Source: an uncultured Dehalococcoidia bacterium
GTDB lineage: Bacteria > Chloroflexota > Dehalococcoidia > Lucifugimonadales > UBA3495
Direction of reading: 5' to 3'
DNA length: 64,000 nucleotides
NCBI GenBank assembly: GCA_958296445.1
Contig: OY282565.1
Coordinates: 3,149,570-3,213,569 of the forward strand
How positions within the stretch are numbered: position 1 is the stretch's first letter; every line of letters starts with the position of its first letter. A program made the position numbers and the translations under genes. Below are positions 16,605 through 25,912 of the stretch, piece by piece. The notes beneath the pieces are model-generated. The model made no database searches and had not been told where the DNA came from. It saw nothing but the letters and a program-made list of their open reading frames with translations.

Positions 16605-18599
16605 TTAGACGCCGCCGGGTACGCCGGTGGTTTGGCCGCTGAAGCCGTTGTCGTTTTTGTGGCTGTCGTCAATCCATAGTTGTTCCCAGCGGACGAAGGA
16701 GCCGGAGGGCTGGGGGTGGTGGTAGTAGCCGCGGACTTCGGGCCAGAAGGCTACGGCTTCCTGTTCCCAGTAGAGGGGGAACTTCCAGTATTGGCTCATG
16801 GCGTGGAGCTGGAGTTGGTCGGATATGTCCTTGCGTTGCGCGGGGTCTATGGTGGTGGCGGCGGCGTCCATCAGGGCTTCGGCCTTTTCGTCGCAGGGCA
16901 GGCCGGGCGTCCAGTGGTTGAGGGCTGATACGCAGCGGAAGTAGTAGCCCATACCGAGGGCCGGGTCGTCGGCGGGCATAGTGTCGTTGCGGGGCAGGAT
17001 GTCGCCCCAGGAACCTTCGGAGGTCTGCTTGCGGTAGGCGACGGTCTCAACTAGGTCGAAGTCGGTTTGGATGCCGAGCAGGCGCAACTGTTCTTGGAAG
17101 AAGGTGGCGCGGGCCTGTACTTGGGCGTCGGACTCTACGGTGAAGGTGTAGGACTGGTCGAAGTCGAAGCCTTCCTCCTCGAGGATGGCGCGGGCGGTGG
17201 CGCGGCGGGCGTCCCAATCGCCGTCCTCGGGGGGACACCAGCCGGGGACGGAGCAGCCCTGCTCTTGGGTGAGGGACCAGGGGCTGCCGGGAACCATGAG
17301 GAAGCCGGTGGAGCCGTGGCCGTCTTGCAGGATGCGGATGCCGGTGTCGCGGTCAATGCCCATAGTGATGGCCTGGCGCACGTTGACGTTGTCGAAGGGG
17401 GCGTTGCGGGCGTTGAGCCAGAGGGTGTGATGGCCGCGGGTGGCGCGGATGACGGTCTGAATCCGGTCATGCTCTACGTAGGCGTCATATTGGCCCCAGT
17501 TGCGTACCCAATGCCAGCCGGTCTGGTGGGCCAGCATAGCGGCTTGCTGGGCGGATTCGTCGAGGATGCCGAAAACGGTTACGTCGTCGACGTAGGGCAG
17601 GCCGTCCTTGAAGTAGTCGGGGTTTTTGACGAAGCGCTGTTCGCCGGTGTCGGTTACGCTCTGGTTTTCGGCCCAGCGGAAGGGGCCGGTGCCGACGGAG
17701 ATGTCGCTGAACATAGCGTCTTCGCCGTTGGCCTGGAACCATGCTTTGTTGAATATCAGGGCGGCGCGGTCGGTGAAGGCCAGCAGGGCGGTGGCGTTGG
17801 GTTCGACGAAGTTGAGTTCTAGGGTGAGGTCGTCTAGGCAGGATGAGGTGGGGGACAGGAAGCCGAGCTTGCCCTGCATTTCGCTGGAGGTCAGCCCTAC
17901 GCCGGTGACCATTGTTTCTAGGGTGAAGCGGGCGTCCTCGCAGGTGAAGGGTTGCCCGTTGTGCCACTGGATGCCCTCGTGGAAGAACAGGGTCAGGCCG
18001 GTGGCGTTGTCGTGGTTAGTCCAGCCGCGGGCTAGGTCGGGGATGATTTTGCCGGCGTCGTAGGGGTCGCCCTGGACTAGGTTGTTGTGGGTTGGGGTGC
18101 GGTAGCGGACGGCGGCGCCGGTCATCGCGCCCCAGACGTTGCCATGCTCTAGGGGGTCTTCGTAGTTGACCAGCAGGGCGCCGCCGTAGACCGGCTCGCC
18201 GTAGAAGGCGGTGGGGGGGTTCCAGTATTCGGACAGGGGAGGGGCGTAGGCAGGCTGTACCAGCATATCTTGTTCGGGGGACTGGGTGGCCTCGGGCATT
18301 GCCGTGGGCAGGGGGGCCTGGGTGGGCGTGGGATCCGGGGCGCCGGGGGCGGCGGTGGGGGCCGGGGCCCGGGTCGGCGCCGGGGCGGGGGTGGGGGCCT
18401 GGGCGGCCGGAGCGGACGTTGTGGGCGCGGCCGGGACGGGCGTGGCCGGGGCCGCGGGGGCGGACGTGGGGGGAACGGGGGTGGCGGGGGGAACGGGGGT
18501 GGATGTGGCCGAGGAGCCGCAGGCGACCGCCAGTAGCGGGACAAGGGCTATGATGGTCAGCCATAGGAAACGGGGAATCCGCCGTCGGAAGCTGGTCAT
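16605..18599 (-). CDS. ABC transporter substrate-binding lipoprotein (SBP_bac_5, peptide/nickel type)
   Basis: A 664-residue extracytoplasmic solute receptor. A signal sequence with RRR and a hydrophobic core ends in AVAC, making C27 the probable lipidated residue. Residues about 34-110 are a Thr/Pro/Ala/Val linker. The binding domain follows, with GGALLVNYEDP, IIPDLARGW, GTGPFRW, and INQ-like NVRQAITMGIDRD. ATG 18599 is chosen over GTG 18605 because GGAGGA lies 6 bases before it. A minus-strand TTGACA-N17-TACAGT promoter lies upstream. It is the first gene of the transporter operon. Confidence 0.92.
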   Translation of the reverse strand: MTSFRRRIPRFLWLTIIALVPLLAVACGSSATSTPVPPATPVPPTSAPAAPATPVPAAPTTSAPAAQAPTPAPAPTRAPAPTAAPGAPDPTPTQAPLPTAMPEATQSPEQDMLVQPAYAPPLSEYWNPPTAFYGEPVYGGALLVNYEDPLEHGNVWGAMTGAAVRYRTPTHNNLVQGDPYDAGKIIPDLARGWTNHDNATGLTLFFHEGIQWHNGQPFTCEDARFTLETMVTGVGLTSSEMQGKLGFLSPTSSCLDDLTLELNFVEPNATALLAFTDRAALIFNKAWFQANGEDAMFSDISVGTGPFRWAENQSVTDTGEQRFVKNPDYFKDGLPYVDDVTVFGILDESAQQAAMLAHQTGWHWVRNWGQYDAYVEHDRIQTVIRATRGHHTLWLNARNAPFDNVNVRQAITMGIDRDTGIRILQDGHGSTGFLMVPGSPWSLTQEQGCSVPGWCPPEDGDWDARRATARAILEEEGFDFDQSYTFTVESDAQVQARATFFQEQLRLLGIQTDFDLVETVAYRKQTSEGSWGDILPRNDTMPADDPALGMGYYFRCVSALNHWTPGLPCDEKAEALMDAAATTIDPAQRKDISDQLQLHAMSQYWKFPLYWEQEAVAFWPEVRGYYHHPQPSGSFVRWEQLWIDDSHKNDNGFSGQTTGVPGGV

Positions 18600-18657
18600 A
18601 TCCACTCCTCCGGGCCGCTGGGCAGGTTTGGCGTTTCAGGCAACGGCTTGGCGCAAT

Positions 18658-18686
18658 ACTGTAATAATTGCCCCTTGCCGTGTCAA
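18658..18686 (-). promoter_or_regulatory. Sigma-70-type promoter of the binding-protein operon
   Basis: On the minus strand, TTGACA (18686-18681) is followed after 17 bases by TACAGT (18663-18658). A second TTGACA lies 12 bases further upstream. The spacing is ideal, and the start codon is about 60 bases downstream. Confidence 0.7.
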
Positions 18687-18771
18687 CTGCTGTGTCAAGT
18701 GGCGGGGCTGCCGTTGTGCGGGGCGGTGGGCTGTGATAGTGTTTCGTTCACTTTGAGGCACCGGAGGGTGT

Positions 18772-19299
18772 ATGACAGACGCAGCGGAAAGGCCGCAGCC
18801 TAACTACAATCCGTTCCCGCCCGGCCAGTCCAGCCGCTCGATGGTTATTGAGCTGGACGTTGAGGATATGGGGCAGATGCTCCGCCGGGCATTCGTCAGC
18901 TCGCACGGCAATTTCACTATCTATTGCGACGAACCGGAGGCTATCGGGGGGAACGGGACGGCGCCGGCGCCGTTGCACTACTTTGCGGCGTCCATTGTCT
19001 TTTGAGAGATGACGCAGATTGAGAGGTACTCTCAATTGATGAAGGTTGAAATCAGCAGCGTCAAGGCTCATGTGGCGGTGCATTTCGGGTTGCAAGGGTC
19101 GGTGCTGGCGGGGACGATAGAGGCGAGCGCTCCCAAGGTGGAAACTAGCTACGAGATCGAATCGCCGGACGGGCGGGAGCGGGTGGCGGCGATGCTGCGG
19201 AACGCCCGCAACGGGTGCTGGGTGCGGGCGGCGGTGGCGAACCCGACGCCTTTTGAGGACAAGTCAACGTTGAACGGGGAGGCGATTTATTTCGATTAG
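18772..19299 (+). CDS. OsmC-family protein, predicted selenoprotein (Sec at residue 78)
   Basis: Two adjacent frames are separated only by an in-frame TGA at 19003-19005 and together read as one 175-residue OsmC-type protein. Before the TGA is PLHYFAASIVF, matching the 'PLxYFLASLAxC' helix that bears the peroxidatic Cys; after it comes EMTQIERYSQLMKVEI, the normal continuation. The second redox Cys is C149 (NARNGC), followed by VANPTPF. TGA therefore stands exactly at the catalytic cysteine. A hairpin with apical GGUAC begins about 12 bases downstream, as expected of a bacterial SECIS. GGAGGGTGT precedes the ATG. Family members reduce hydroperoxides. The alternative is a nonsense-mutated pseudogene, which the intact downstream frame and hairpin argue against. 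Confidence 0.85.
19018..19036 (+). promoter_or_regulatory. Predicted SECIS element of the OsmC-type gene
   Basis: ATTGAGAG (19018-19025) pairs perfectly with CTCTCAAT (19029-19036). Closing 7 pairs leaves the apical loop GGUAC, whose first G is the 20th base after TGA. This matches the bacterial SECIS pattern: an upper stem, a G in the first loop positions, and 16-37 bases from UGA. E. coli fdhF has GGUCU at a comparable distance. Confidence 0.75.
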
Positions 19300-19592
19300 G
19301 GATTGTGGCGCGGGGTGGTTGCCCGCGGGGTGACGGCCTTTGCTGGGATGTAGGGGCGCACGGCTGTGCGCCCCTACGGTGCGGGCGCACGGCTGTGCGC
19401 CCCTACGGGGTTGGTGTTTGTTGTGGGGGTTGGGCGCACGCGCCGAAAACCGACGATGGCATACCGCCGGGGATGTGCGGGAATGGGGGTTGGGCGCAGG
19501 GCTGGGCGCCCCTACGCGCCCCTACGGGGTTGGGCGCACGGCGCGGGGTTACGGGGTTGGTGTTTGTTTGGTTTGTTGCTGCTGAGGTGTGA
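19300..19592. repeat. R1 copies between the OsmC-type and GT-C genes
   Basis: Two good R1 units lie at about 19355-19410. One diverged compound unit (GGGCGCAGGGCTGGGCGCCC then a truncated copy) is at about 19494-19550. No gene is seen. Confidence 0.8.
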
Positions 19593-21338
19593 ATGGTTTT
19601 TGTGTCTAGGGATTTGGTTTTCTGGGGCGTGGTTTTTGCCGTTATACTGCTGGCGCACCGGCTGGGGACGCTGGGGCCGGATGCAGGGTGGGACGAAAGT
19701 TCGTTTATTATTATGACGTCTAATGTTCTGGATGGGCATTTGCCTTATCTGGAGCTTTTCGACGCCAAGCCGCCGGGGTTGTATCTGGTTACGGCGTTGG
19801 CGATGTTGGTTTTTGGCGAGAATCTGGCGACGGCGCGGTTTTTGGCGACGTTTTGTTTGCTGGTGGCCGGTATTGCCAGTTATGGCATTGCGGTGCGCCA
19901 TACTACGCCCTTAATCGCCGGGATGTGCGTTGCGGTGTCTCTTGCCGGAATCGTTATCGCATTTCCTGAGCTGAATACGGAACTCCCGGTAGTGGCGTTG
20001 CTGATGCCTGCGGTCTGGCTGCTGGCGGCGCGGCCCGGCGGCTGGCGGACGGCGTTTGTGGTGGGGCTGCTGATTGGCGGGGCGACGCTTTGCCGGATGA
20101 ACGTCGGTTATGTGGCGGTAGCGGTGGGCTGCTATTATTTGTGGCGCTGGCGCGGGGGGCAAGGTATGGGCCGGGAGGTTGCCGCTTATGTCTTGGGCGG
20201 GCTGCTGCTCTTGATTGCGCTGCTGCTGGCCTATTTGATTGCCGCCGGAACGGACGGGGTGGGCGTATTCATACTTTCCGTCTTTCGCGTGCCGCTGTCT
20301 TACGCATCGGGGCAAGCGGGGATGGTGGAATTACTGGGGGGGTTCGTTGATCGTTTGGATTTCACGGCTAGGACGGTTTTTATAGTTACGGGAGTTGCCG
20401 TCTGGTTTACCTATGGCGGCAAGGGTCTGCTTGCTCACGATAACAAGATTCTGATGCTGGTTTCCGCCGCTATGTTCCTGTCGATTATTCGTAGCGGCGG
20501 CGGGGTGTTCCCGCATTATCTGATTCAGATTATGCCCTTTGCGGCTATATTCGCGGCTTTGGGTTATGACACGCTGCGGCGGCGGGCTTATTCCGGGGTT
20601 CTGCCTTTTGCGGGCAGATACCCCGGCGTTATCCCTTTTATGGCTCTTACCGCGTCGGTTGTCCTGGTTTTCGATGTTCTCGGAGCTAGTTTACGCTCTT
20701 CGCATGGCGCCTTGGTTTTCTTGGGGCTGGCGGCTTGTTTGGCTTATTTTCTGATTGGACTTGCGGCGCGGCGGCGTTATCTGCTTCAGGTTCCCGGGCT
20801 TACAAAGCTGTTTGCGGGTTCTGGGGGCGGCGGCAAAGAGAGACGGGTATACTCGGCGGCGTTGATTGTTTTGTTTGCGGGACTAGGCGTTGTAATTTTG
20901 GCTACGACGCTGGACACTTGGGTTGCTCAGAGTATCAGGCAGGTTAGGGGGCAGACGTTGGAATCGCCGTCGCTTGCCGTGCAAAGGGTGGTGGAGCTAA
21001 TACGGGAGGATTCTGGGGATGATGTTCTGGTGTATGCGCCGCAGAAGCATATTATCAACTGGCATCTGGAGCGGCGGCCGCCCAGCAAGTTAGTTCACCC
21101 GTCGGATGTTCGCAAGGAAGCGATTACCGGGCCGCTGGAAAGGCACGGGTATTTGGCGGGGAACGAGCTGGAGCGGGTTCTGGTGGATGACAATGTGGGG
21201 TACATAGTTACTACTACCGAGAGGGGGCTGGGGTTTTTGCGCCAGCCGCGTATAGACATATTCAGCGATGCTGTGGCGCAGGATTTTTTTCCGTGGCGGG
21301 AGGTTGCGCCGTATACGATACATAAGCGGAGGGATTGA
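19593..21338 (+). CDS. GT-C / GT39-like membrane glycosyltransferase
   Basis: A 581-residue polytopic protein with the first-loop signature PDAGWDESSFIIMTSNVLDGHLPY followed by LFDAKPPGLYL, typical of the PMT/ArnT (GT39-like, DUF2029-like) superfamily. About ten or more hydrophobic segments follow, and a C-terminal soluble region (about residues 450-581) includes DDVLVYAPQKHIINWHLERRP. It probably transfers a sugar from a polyprenyl-phosphate carrier on the outer face of the membrane. GAGGTGTGA precedes the ATG. Its last 34 bases are the first unit of the downstream tandem array, which carries four more copies of the coding end. Confidence 0.8.
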   Translation: MVFVSRDLVFWGVVFAVILLAHRLGTLGPDAGWDESSFIIMTSNVLDGHLPYLELFDAKPPGLYLVTALAMLVFGENLATARFLATFCLLVAGIASYGIAVRHTTPLIAGMCVAVSLAGIVIAFPELNTELPVVALLMPAVWLLAARPGGWRTAFVVGLLIGGATLCRMNVGYVAVAVGCYYLWRWRGGQGMGREVAAYVLGGLLLLIALLLAYLIAAGTDGVGVFILSVFRVPLSYASGQAGMVELLGGFVDRLDFTARTVFIVTGVAVWFTYGGKGLLAHDNKILMLVSAAMFLSIIRSGGGVFPHYLIQIMPFAAIFAALGYDTLRRRAYSGVLPFAGRYPGVIPFMALTASVVLVFDVLGASLRSSHGALVFLGLAACLAYFLIGLAARRRYLLQVPGLTKLFAGSGGGGKERRVYSAALIVLFAGLGVVILATTLDTWVAQSIRQVRGQTLESPSLAVQRVVELIREDSGDDVLVYAPQKHIINWHLERRPPSKLVHPSDVRKEAITGPLERHGYLAGNELERVLVDDNVGYIVTTTERGLGFLRQPRIDIFSDAVAQDFFPWREVAPYTIHKRRD

Positions 21339-22425
21339 GGGTTGATGTTGCGGCGTGGGCGGGGATTCCCGTTGTTATCGCAGTGTTGACGTTCCGGCGT
21401 TGGCGGGAATCTGCGGCGTTGGCGGCGGGGAGACGGGCGCACGGCTGTGCGCCCCTACGGGGTAGGTGGTTGTTTGGTTTGTTGCGGGGCGTGACGGGGG
21501 TAGGGGGTGAGGGTGACGGCCTTTGCTGGTTGCGCCGTATACGATACATAAGCGGAGGGATTGAGGGTTGGCGTTGCGGCGTGGACGGGGATTCCCGTTG
21601 TTATCGCGGTTTTGACGTTCCGGCGTTGGCGGGAATCTGCGGCGTTGGCGGCGGGGGGACGGGCGCACGGCTGTGCGCCCCTACGCGCCCTTACGGGGTA
21701 GGTGGTTGTGCAGGGGTGTGGATTCCCGCCTGCGCGGGAATGACGGGGGTAGGGGGTGAGGGTGACGGCCTTTGCTGGTTGCGCCGTATACGATACATAA
21801 GCGGCGGGATTGAGGGTTGATGTTGCGGCGTGGGCGGGGATTCCCGTTGTTATCGCAGTTTTGACGTTCCGGCGTTGGCGGGAATCTGCGGCGTTGGCGG
21901 CGGGGGACGGGCGCACGGCTGTGCGCCCCTACGCGCCCTTACGGGGTAGGTGGTTGTTTGGTTTGTTGCGGGGCGTGACGGGGGTAGGGGGTGAGGGTGA
22001 CGGCCTTTGCTGGTTGCGCCGTATACGATACATAAGCGGCGGGATTGAGGGTTGGCGTTGCGGCGTTTCCGGGGATTCCCGTTATTATCGCAGTTTTGAC
22101 GTTCCGGCGTTGGCGGGAATCTGCGGCGTTGGCGGTGGGGGGACGGGGGGACGGCTGTGCGCCCCTACGCGCCCTTACGGGGTAGATGGTTGTTTGGTTT
22201 GTTGCGGGGCGTGACGGGGGTAGGGGGTGAGGGTGACGGCCTTTGCTGGTTGCGCCGTATACGATACATAAGCGGCGGGATTGAGGGTTGATGTTGCGGC
22301 GTGGGCGGGGATTCCCGTTGTTATCGCAGTTTTGACGTTCCGGCGTGGGCGGGAATCTGCGGCGTTGGCGGCGGGGGACGGGCGCACGGCTGTGCGCCCC
22401 TACGCGCCCTTACGGGGCGGGGGTG
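21304..22425 (+). repeat. Tandem array of 226-249-bp units copying the 3' end of the GT-C gene
   Basis: TTGCGCCGTATACGATACAT starts at 21304 (inside the gene), 21530, 21779, 22014 and 22250. Each unit holds the last codons and stop of the gene, a TTGACGTTCCGGCG segment, an R1 hairpin and GGTGAGGGTGACGGCCTTTG. One unit has an added R3 element (about 21720), which explains its greater length. The last unit is cut off after its R1 hairpin. Confidence 0.9.
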
Positions 22426-22552
22426 GGGGTTGGGTTGCGGGGGTTAGTGGGGGGCGGGGGTTGCGGGGTGGCGTAGAATCCGGTGGTTGGGGATTTTTGT
22501 TGGGGGTTTTTGGTGGAGGGTTGATGCCGCAGCTTTGCTGGGAGCCGGTTGC

Positions 22553-23998
22553 TTGAGGGGGTTTGGGGGCGGCGGCCGGGTTGGGCCGGGGCCGTTGCGT
22601 AGCGGGGGGCGGTGGCGCAATGTTTTGGTTGGGGCTACCGCCGGGCTGGCGATGTTTCTGGCAGCGCTGGATTTTTCGGTGAATGTGGCGCTGCCGGAGA
22701 TTGCCGCCGATTTGGACGCCGACCTGCAAAGCGTGCAGTGGGCGCTGGTGGTGTTTATCGGGACGCGGGGGAGTCTGGTGCTGGGGGCGGGCAGCTTTGC
22801 CGACCGCTTCGGGCTGCGGCGGGTTTATCTGTGGGGCGGGCTGGCGTATCTGGTTTCGATGTTTTGTATCGCTTTGGCCCCGGATTTGGCTACGATGGTG
22901 GGGTTCAGGGTGTTGCACGGGGTTGGGACTGCTTGCCTTTATGCGGTGGCGCCGGCTATTTCGGCCCGCTTGTTTCCGGCGCACCGGCGGGGTTTGAGTA
23001 TGGGGTTTACGGCCAGCAGTCAGGCGCTGGGGATGGTGGGCGGCACGGTGGGGGCGGGGCTGCTGGTGGGCTGGCTGGGCTGGGAAATGGTGTTCTGGGG
23101 GCGGGTTCCGTTTATGGCGGCGGCACTGGTTCTGGCGCTGCTGTTTCTTGACCGCGACCCCCCGGCGTCGAGCGGGGGGCCGGCCTTTGACCGGACGGGC
23201 GCTCTGACGCTGGCGGGGGGGCTGATCTGCTTTATCATCGGGCTGCGGCTGGGGCGGGATGCGGGCTGGGCTTCGTGGCCGGTACTGGCGATGCTGGCGT
23301 TGACGCCGACGCTGCTGGTGTGGTTCTGGCGGGAGGAAAGGCGGGCGGTGTGGCCGGTGCTGCCGTTGGAGCTGTTGCGGAACCGGGGCTTTGTGGTGTC
23401 CAACGCCTGCGTGTTTCTGATTTATCTGAGTTCCTTTGCGGTCTGGTTCATTTTTCCTTTTTATGTGGCGGATACTCTGGGGCGGGGGCCGGAGGTTCTG
23501 GGGGCGATGATGGCGGCGTCGTCTTTGTGCGGGACGGGGTTTTCGTTGCTGGGGGGGTGGCTGGCCGACCGGATAGGCACTCGGAGCGTGGGCGTGGGCG
23601 GTATGCTGATGCTGGCGGTCGGGATACTGTTTACGGGGCTGCTGGACTCCGGTTCGCTAGTGGCCGAGGCGGTGCTGTGGGTGTCGGTGGTGGGCAGCGG
23701 GAGCGGGCTGGCGCAGGCGGCCAGTTTTACGCTGGCTATGCGGAGCGTGGCGCCGGAGCGATTCGGCACGGCGGGGGCGGTGCTGTCGCTGTCGCAGGCG
23801 CTGGGGTCGGTGATTGCGCTGTCGGTGATTGGGGGGATATTCGCGCTGCGCAGCGAGTATCATCTGGCGGCGCTGGCGGGAACGGCGGGGGCGGAGGGGG
23901 TGGCATTTGTGCTGGCTTACCGCGATGTGTTTTTGCTGGGGGCGGCGGTGGGGTTGTTGGGGGTGGGGGTGGCGGCCTTGGGGCGGGGGCGGGGGTGA
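22553..23998 (+). CDS. MFS transporter, DHA2 (EmrB/QacA-like) family
   Basis: About 481 residues with 12-14 transmembrane segments. DHA2 markers are LDFSVNVALPEIAADL in the first segment, GSFADRFGLRRVYLWG (motif A) and GTACLYAVAPAISARLFP. It would be a proton-driven exporter of drugs or metabolites in the inner membrane. The start is uncertain: TTG 22553 has GGAG 8 bases before it, and a further in-frame TTG exists at 22487. Repeats lie on both sides, with no accessory membrane-fusion gene and no nearby regulator. Confidence 0.88.
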   Translation: MRGFGGGGRVGPGPLRSGGRWRNVLVGATAGLAMFLAALDFSVNVALPEIAADLDADLQSVQWALVVFIGTRGSLVLGAGSFADRFGLRRVYLWGGLAYLVSMFCIALAPDLATMVGFRVLHGVGTACLYAVAPAISARLFPAHRRGLSMGFTASSQALGMVGGTVGAGLLVGWLGWEMVFWGRVPFMAAALVLALLFLDRDPPASSGGPAFDRTGALTLAGGLICFIIGLRLGRDAGWASWPVLAMLALTPTLLVWFWREERRAVWPVLPLELLRNRGFVVSNACVFLIYLSSFAVWFIFPFYVADTLGRGPEVLGAMMAASSLCGTGFSLLGGWLADRIGTRSVGVGGMLMLAVGILFTGLLDSGSLVAEAVLWVSVVGSGSGLAQAASFTLAMRSVAPERFGTAGAVLSLSQALGSVIALSVIGGIFALRSEYHLAALAGTAGAEGVAFVLAYRDVFLLGAAVGLLGVGVAALGRGRG

Positions 23999-24135
23999 TG
24001 GGGGGGTGGGGTGTTGGGCGTTGGGCGTAAGGGAAGGGAAAGGGTCTGGCTGCGAGGGGACAGGGCGCACGGCTGTGCGCCCCTACGGGGGACGGGGGGC
24101 GGTGGGCGGACGGGGGGTAAGAGGTAGGTGGTTGG

Positions 24136-24537
24136 TTAGGTTGGGGGGCGGGTTAGTAGGCGGCTTAGGCGGATTCGGTTGCGGGCGAAGTGGCGGTAGA
24201 GGGCGTTGAAGGCGGGGCGGGCGGGCCATAGGGCTGTCCAGCTAATCAGCCAGCCTATACCGGCTTGGCGGTAGGCTTCGCGCAGGCTTTCCATTCCTAC
24301 GGTTATGCCGCCGTCGGGTTGGATGCCGTAGAGGGCGGCGTCTATTTGTTCGGGTTTCAGGCCGAAAGCGGCGGGGTCGAAGTTGTCTGCCGAGGTGTCT
24401 ATCGCGTCGATGTTGCGGGGGCGGCGGCGGTGGAGGGCCAGGATTTCGCGGCGGCAGATTGGGCAGGCGCCGTCGTATAGCAGGCGGTAGGGTTGGGCGT
24501 TGTTGGGGTCAGGGTTGGCGGGGTTTGATGGGTTCAT
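24136..24537 (-). CDS. DCC-family thiol-disulfide oxidoreductase-like protein (DUF393)
   Basis: A 133-residue protein with the DUF393 signature YRLLYDGACPICRREI near its N-terminus, where the CxxC pair gives the family its name. It continues with a YxxHxG-free middle and a C-terminal RHFARNRIRLSRLL. The role is probably thiol-disulfide redox; partners are unknown. ATG 24537 is chosen because in-frame codons upstream translate R1 repeats (RKGAQPCA) and AGGA lies 9 bases before this ATG. One R1 copy lies downstream at about 24063. Confidence 0.85.
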   Translation of the reverse strand: MNPSNPANPDPNNAQPYRLLYDGACPICRREILALHRRRPRNIDAIDTSADNFDPAAFGLKPEQIDAALYGIQPDGGITVGMESLREAYRQAGIGWLISWTALWPARPAFNALYRHFARNRIRLSRLLTRPPT

Positions 24538-24554
24538 TATTGGACGTCCTGCGA

Positions 24555-24705
24555 AGGTGCGGGCGCACGGCTGTGCGCCCTTACGGGGTTGCGGGCGCAC
24601 GGCTGTGCGCCCCTACGGGGTGGGTGGTGGCGCGGCACAGCGGCGGGGGTTAGCGGCGTAAGGTGCGGGCGCACGGCTGTGCGCCCCTACGGGGTTACGG
24701 GGGTT
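24555..24705. repeat. Three R1 hairpin copies
   Basis: R1 cores begin near 24562, 24594 and 24668, each followed by CTACGGGG or TTACGGGG. They separate the DCC-family gene from the monooxygenase gene. Confidence 0.85.
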
Positions 24706-24739
24706 GCGGGGGGGTGGGGGATCCATAGGCGCGTTCCGT

Positions 24740-25912
24740 TTAGATGGGGGAGTCGGGTGGTAGGCCGAGGGCTACTCGGGCGTATTGTTGGCCGCCTAGT
24801 TCCATAATTAGGCCGTCGCGGTGGGCTACGGCTTGGGCGTCGCGGTGGTAGCGTTGGAGGGGGGATTCGTCGAACAGGGCGTGGCCGCCGCTTAGGTCGA
24901 AGAGGCGGTTGACGGACTGGAGGCATAGCTGGGTGATAAACGCTTTGTCGCGGCGGAAGGTGGCCCGCTCTAGGGGGGTGAAGGTTTCGCCTGCTTGGGC
25001 TTTGCGCAGAATTTCGGCGATGTCGTGGTTCAGCAGGGCGCGGGCGGCGTCGGTTTCGGCGGCGGCTTGGGACAGGCGGATGTGGATGGCGGGGGAGTCG
25101 GCGGTTCGGCCCGGGCCGGAGGTTCCGGTTAGCCTTGTTGTGAATTCGTCCAACATTCCTTGGGCGATGCCTAGCATTGGGGCGACTAAATCCCAGCCCA
25201 GCAGCACGGGGATGGGCGCCCGGTAGCGGGCCTGGCGGTGCATTTCCCAGCCGCTCCAGTCGCTGTCGCCGGCGGTGGTGACGTCTAGGATGCGGTGGCA
25301 AGGGATGAAAGCGTCCTCGACTACGATGTCTTTGCTGCCGCTGCCGCGCAGGCCGGACACGAACCAGGTATCCACTATCCGGCAGTCTTGGCGGGGCAGC
25401 AGGGCCCAGTTGCGCTCGCCGATGCCGGGGACGCCGAGCATCAGCCATTCGGCGGAATCGCAGCCGCTGGAGAATTCCCATCGCCCGGATAGGCGGTATC
25501 CGCCGGGCGCGGGTGTGCAGGTGGATTTGCCGACGTTGAGCGAACTGGAGCATAGGGCGTCGGGGCCGGGGCCGAACACTTCCTCTTGGGCTTGGCGGGG
25601 CCAGTATCCGACCAGCCAGGCGTGGGCGGTCCAGAGGCAGTAGCACCAGGCGGTGGCGGGGCAGCCGCGGGCCAGCTCGGCGGCGGCGTCTAGGGCTAGG
25701 GCGTAGCTGACGTTTAGGCCGCCGAATTTTCGGGGCACTCCGATGTAGTATAGCTCTGAGTCCAGCAGGGCGGCTACGGACTCCGGGGGGATGCGCCGTA
25801 GATCCTCGGTATGGGCGGCCCGGTCTTTCAGGGTGGGTATCAGGTCGGCGGCGCGGCGCAGCAGTTGGGCTTCGGTTGGCGTTTCGGGGGTGGCGTTGGT
25901 TTTGGTGGTCAC
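24740..25912 (-). CDS. Acyl-CoA dehydrogenase-fold flavin monooxygenase (HsaA/HpaB group D-like)
   Basis: A 390-residue protein with the acyl-CoA dehydrogenase fold. The N-terminal helical domain has RRIPPESVAALLDSELYYIGVPRKFGG, the middle domain YRLSGRWEFSSGCDSAEW and GLRGSGSKDIVVEDAFIP, and the C-terminal helix bundle LFDLSGGHALFDESPLQRYHRDAQAVAHR. WEFSSGCDSAEW and HRDAQAVAHR point to the two-component flavin-dependent hydroxylase branch (HsaA and related group D enzymes), not a true CoA dehydrogenase. A partner flavin reductase is not seen nearby. The start is GTG, with AGGA 9 bases before it. Confidence 0.85.
   Translation of the reverse strand: MTTKTNATPETPTEAQLLRRAADLIPTLKDRAAHTEDLRRIPPESVAALLDSELYYIGVPRKFGGLNVSYALALDAAAELARGCPATAWCYCLWTAHAWLVGYWPRQAQEEVFGPGPDALCSSSLNVGKSTCTPAPGGYRLSGRWEFSSGCDSAEWLMLGVPGIGERNWALLPRQDCRIVDTWFVSGLRGSGSKDIVVEDAFIPCHRILDVTTAGDSDWSGWEMHRQARYRAPIPVLLGWDLVAPMLGIAQGMLDEFTTRLTGTSGPGRTADSPAIHIRLSQAAAETDAARALLNHDIAEILRKAQAGETFTPLERATFRRDKAFITQLCLQSVNRLFDLSGGHALFDESPLQRYHRDAQAVAHRDGLIMELGGQQYARVALGLPPDSPI

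Noticed and set aside
18772..19005. Two separate short genes in place of one OsmC-type gene
   Set aside because: Neither half alone is a complete OsmC fold; the halves join in frame across TGA and each carries one of the two redox positions.
21335..22556. Several apparent genes in the tandem array after the GT-C gene
   Set aside because: They repeat the same sequence unit by unit and start inside repeats.
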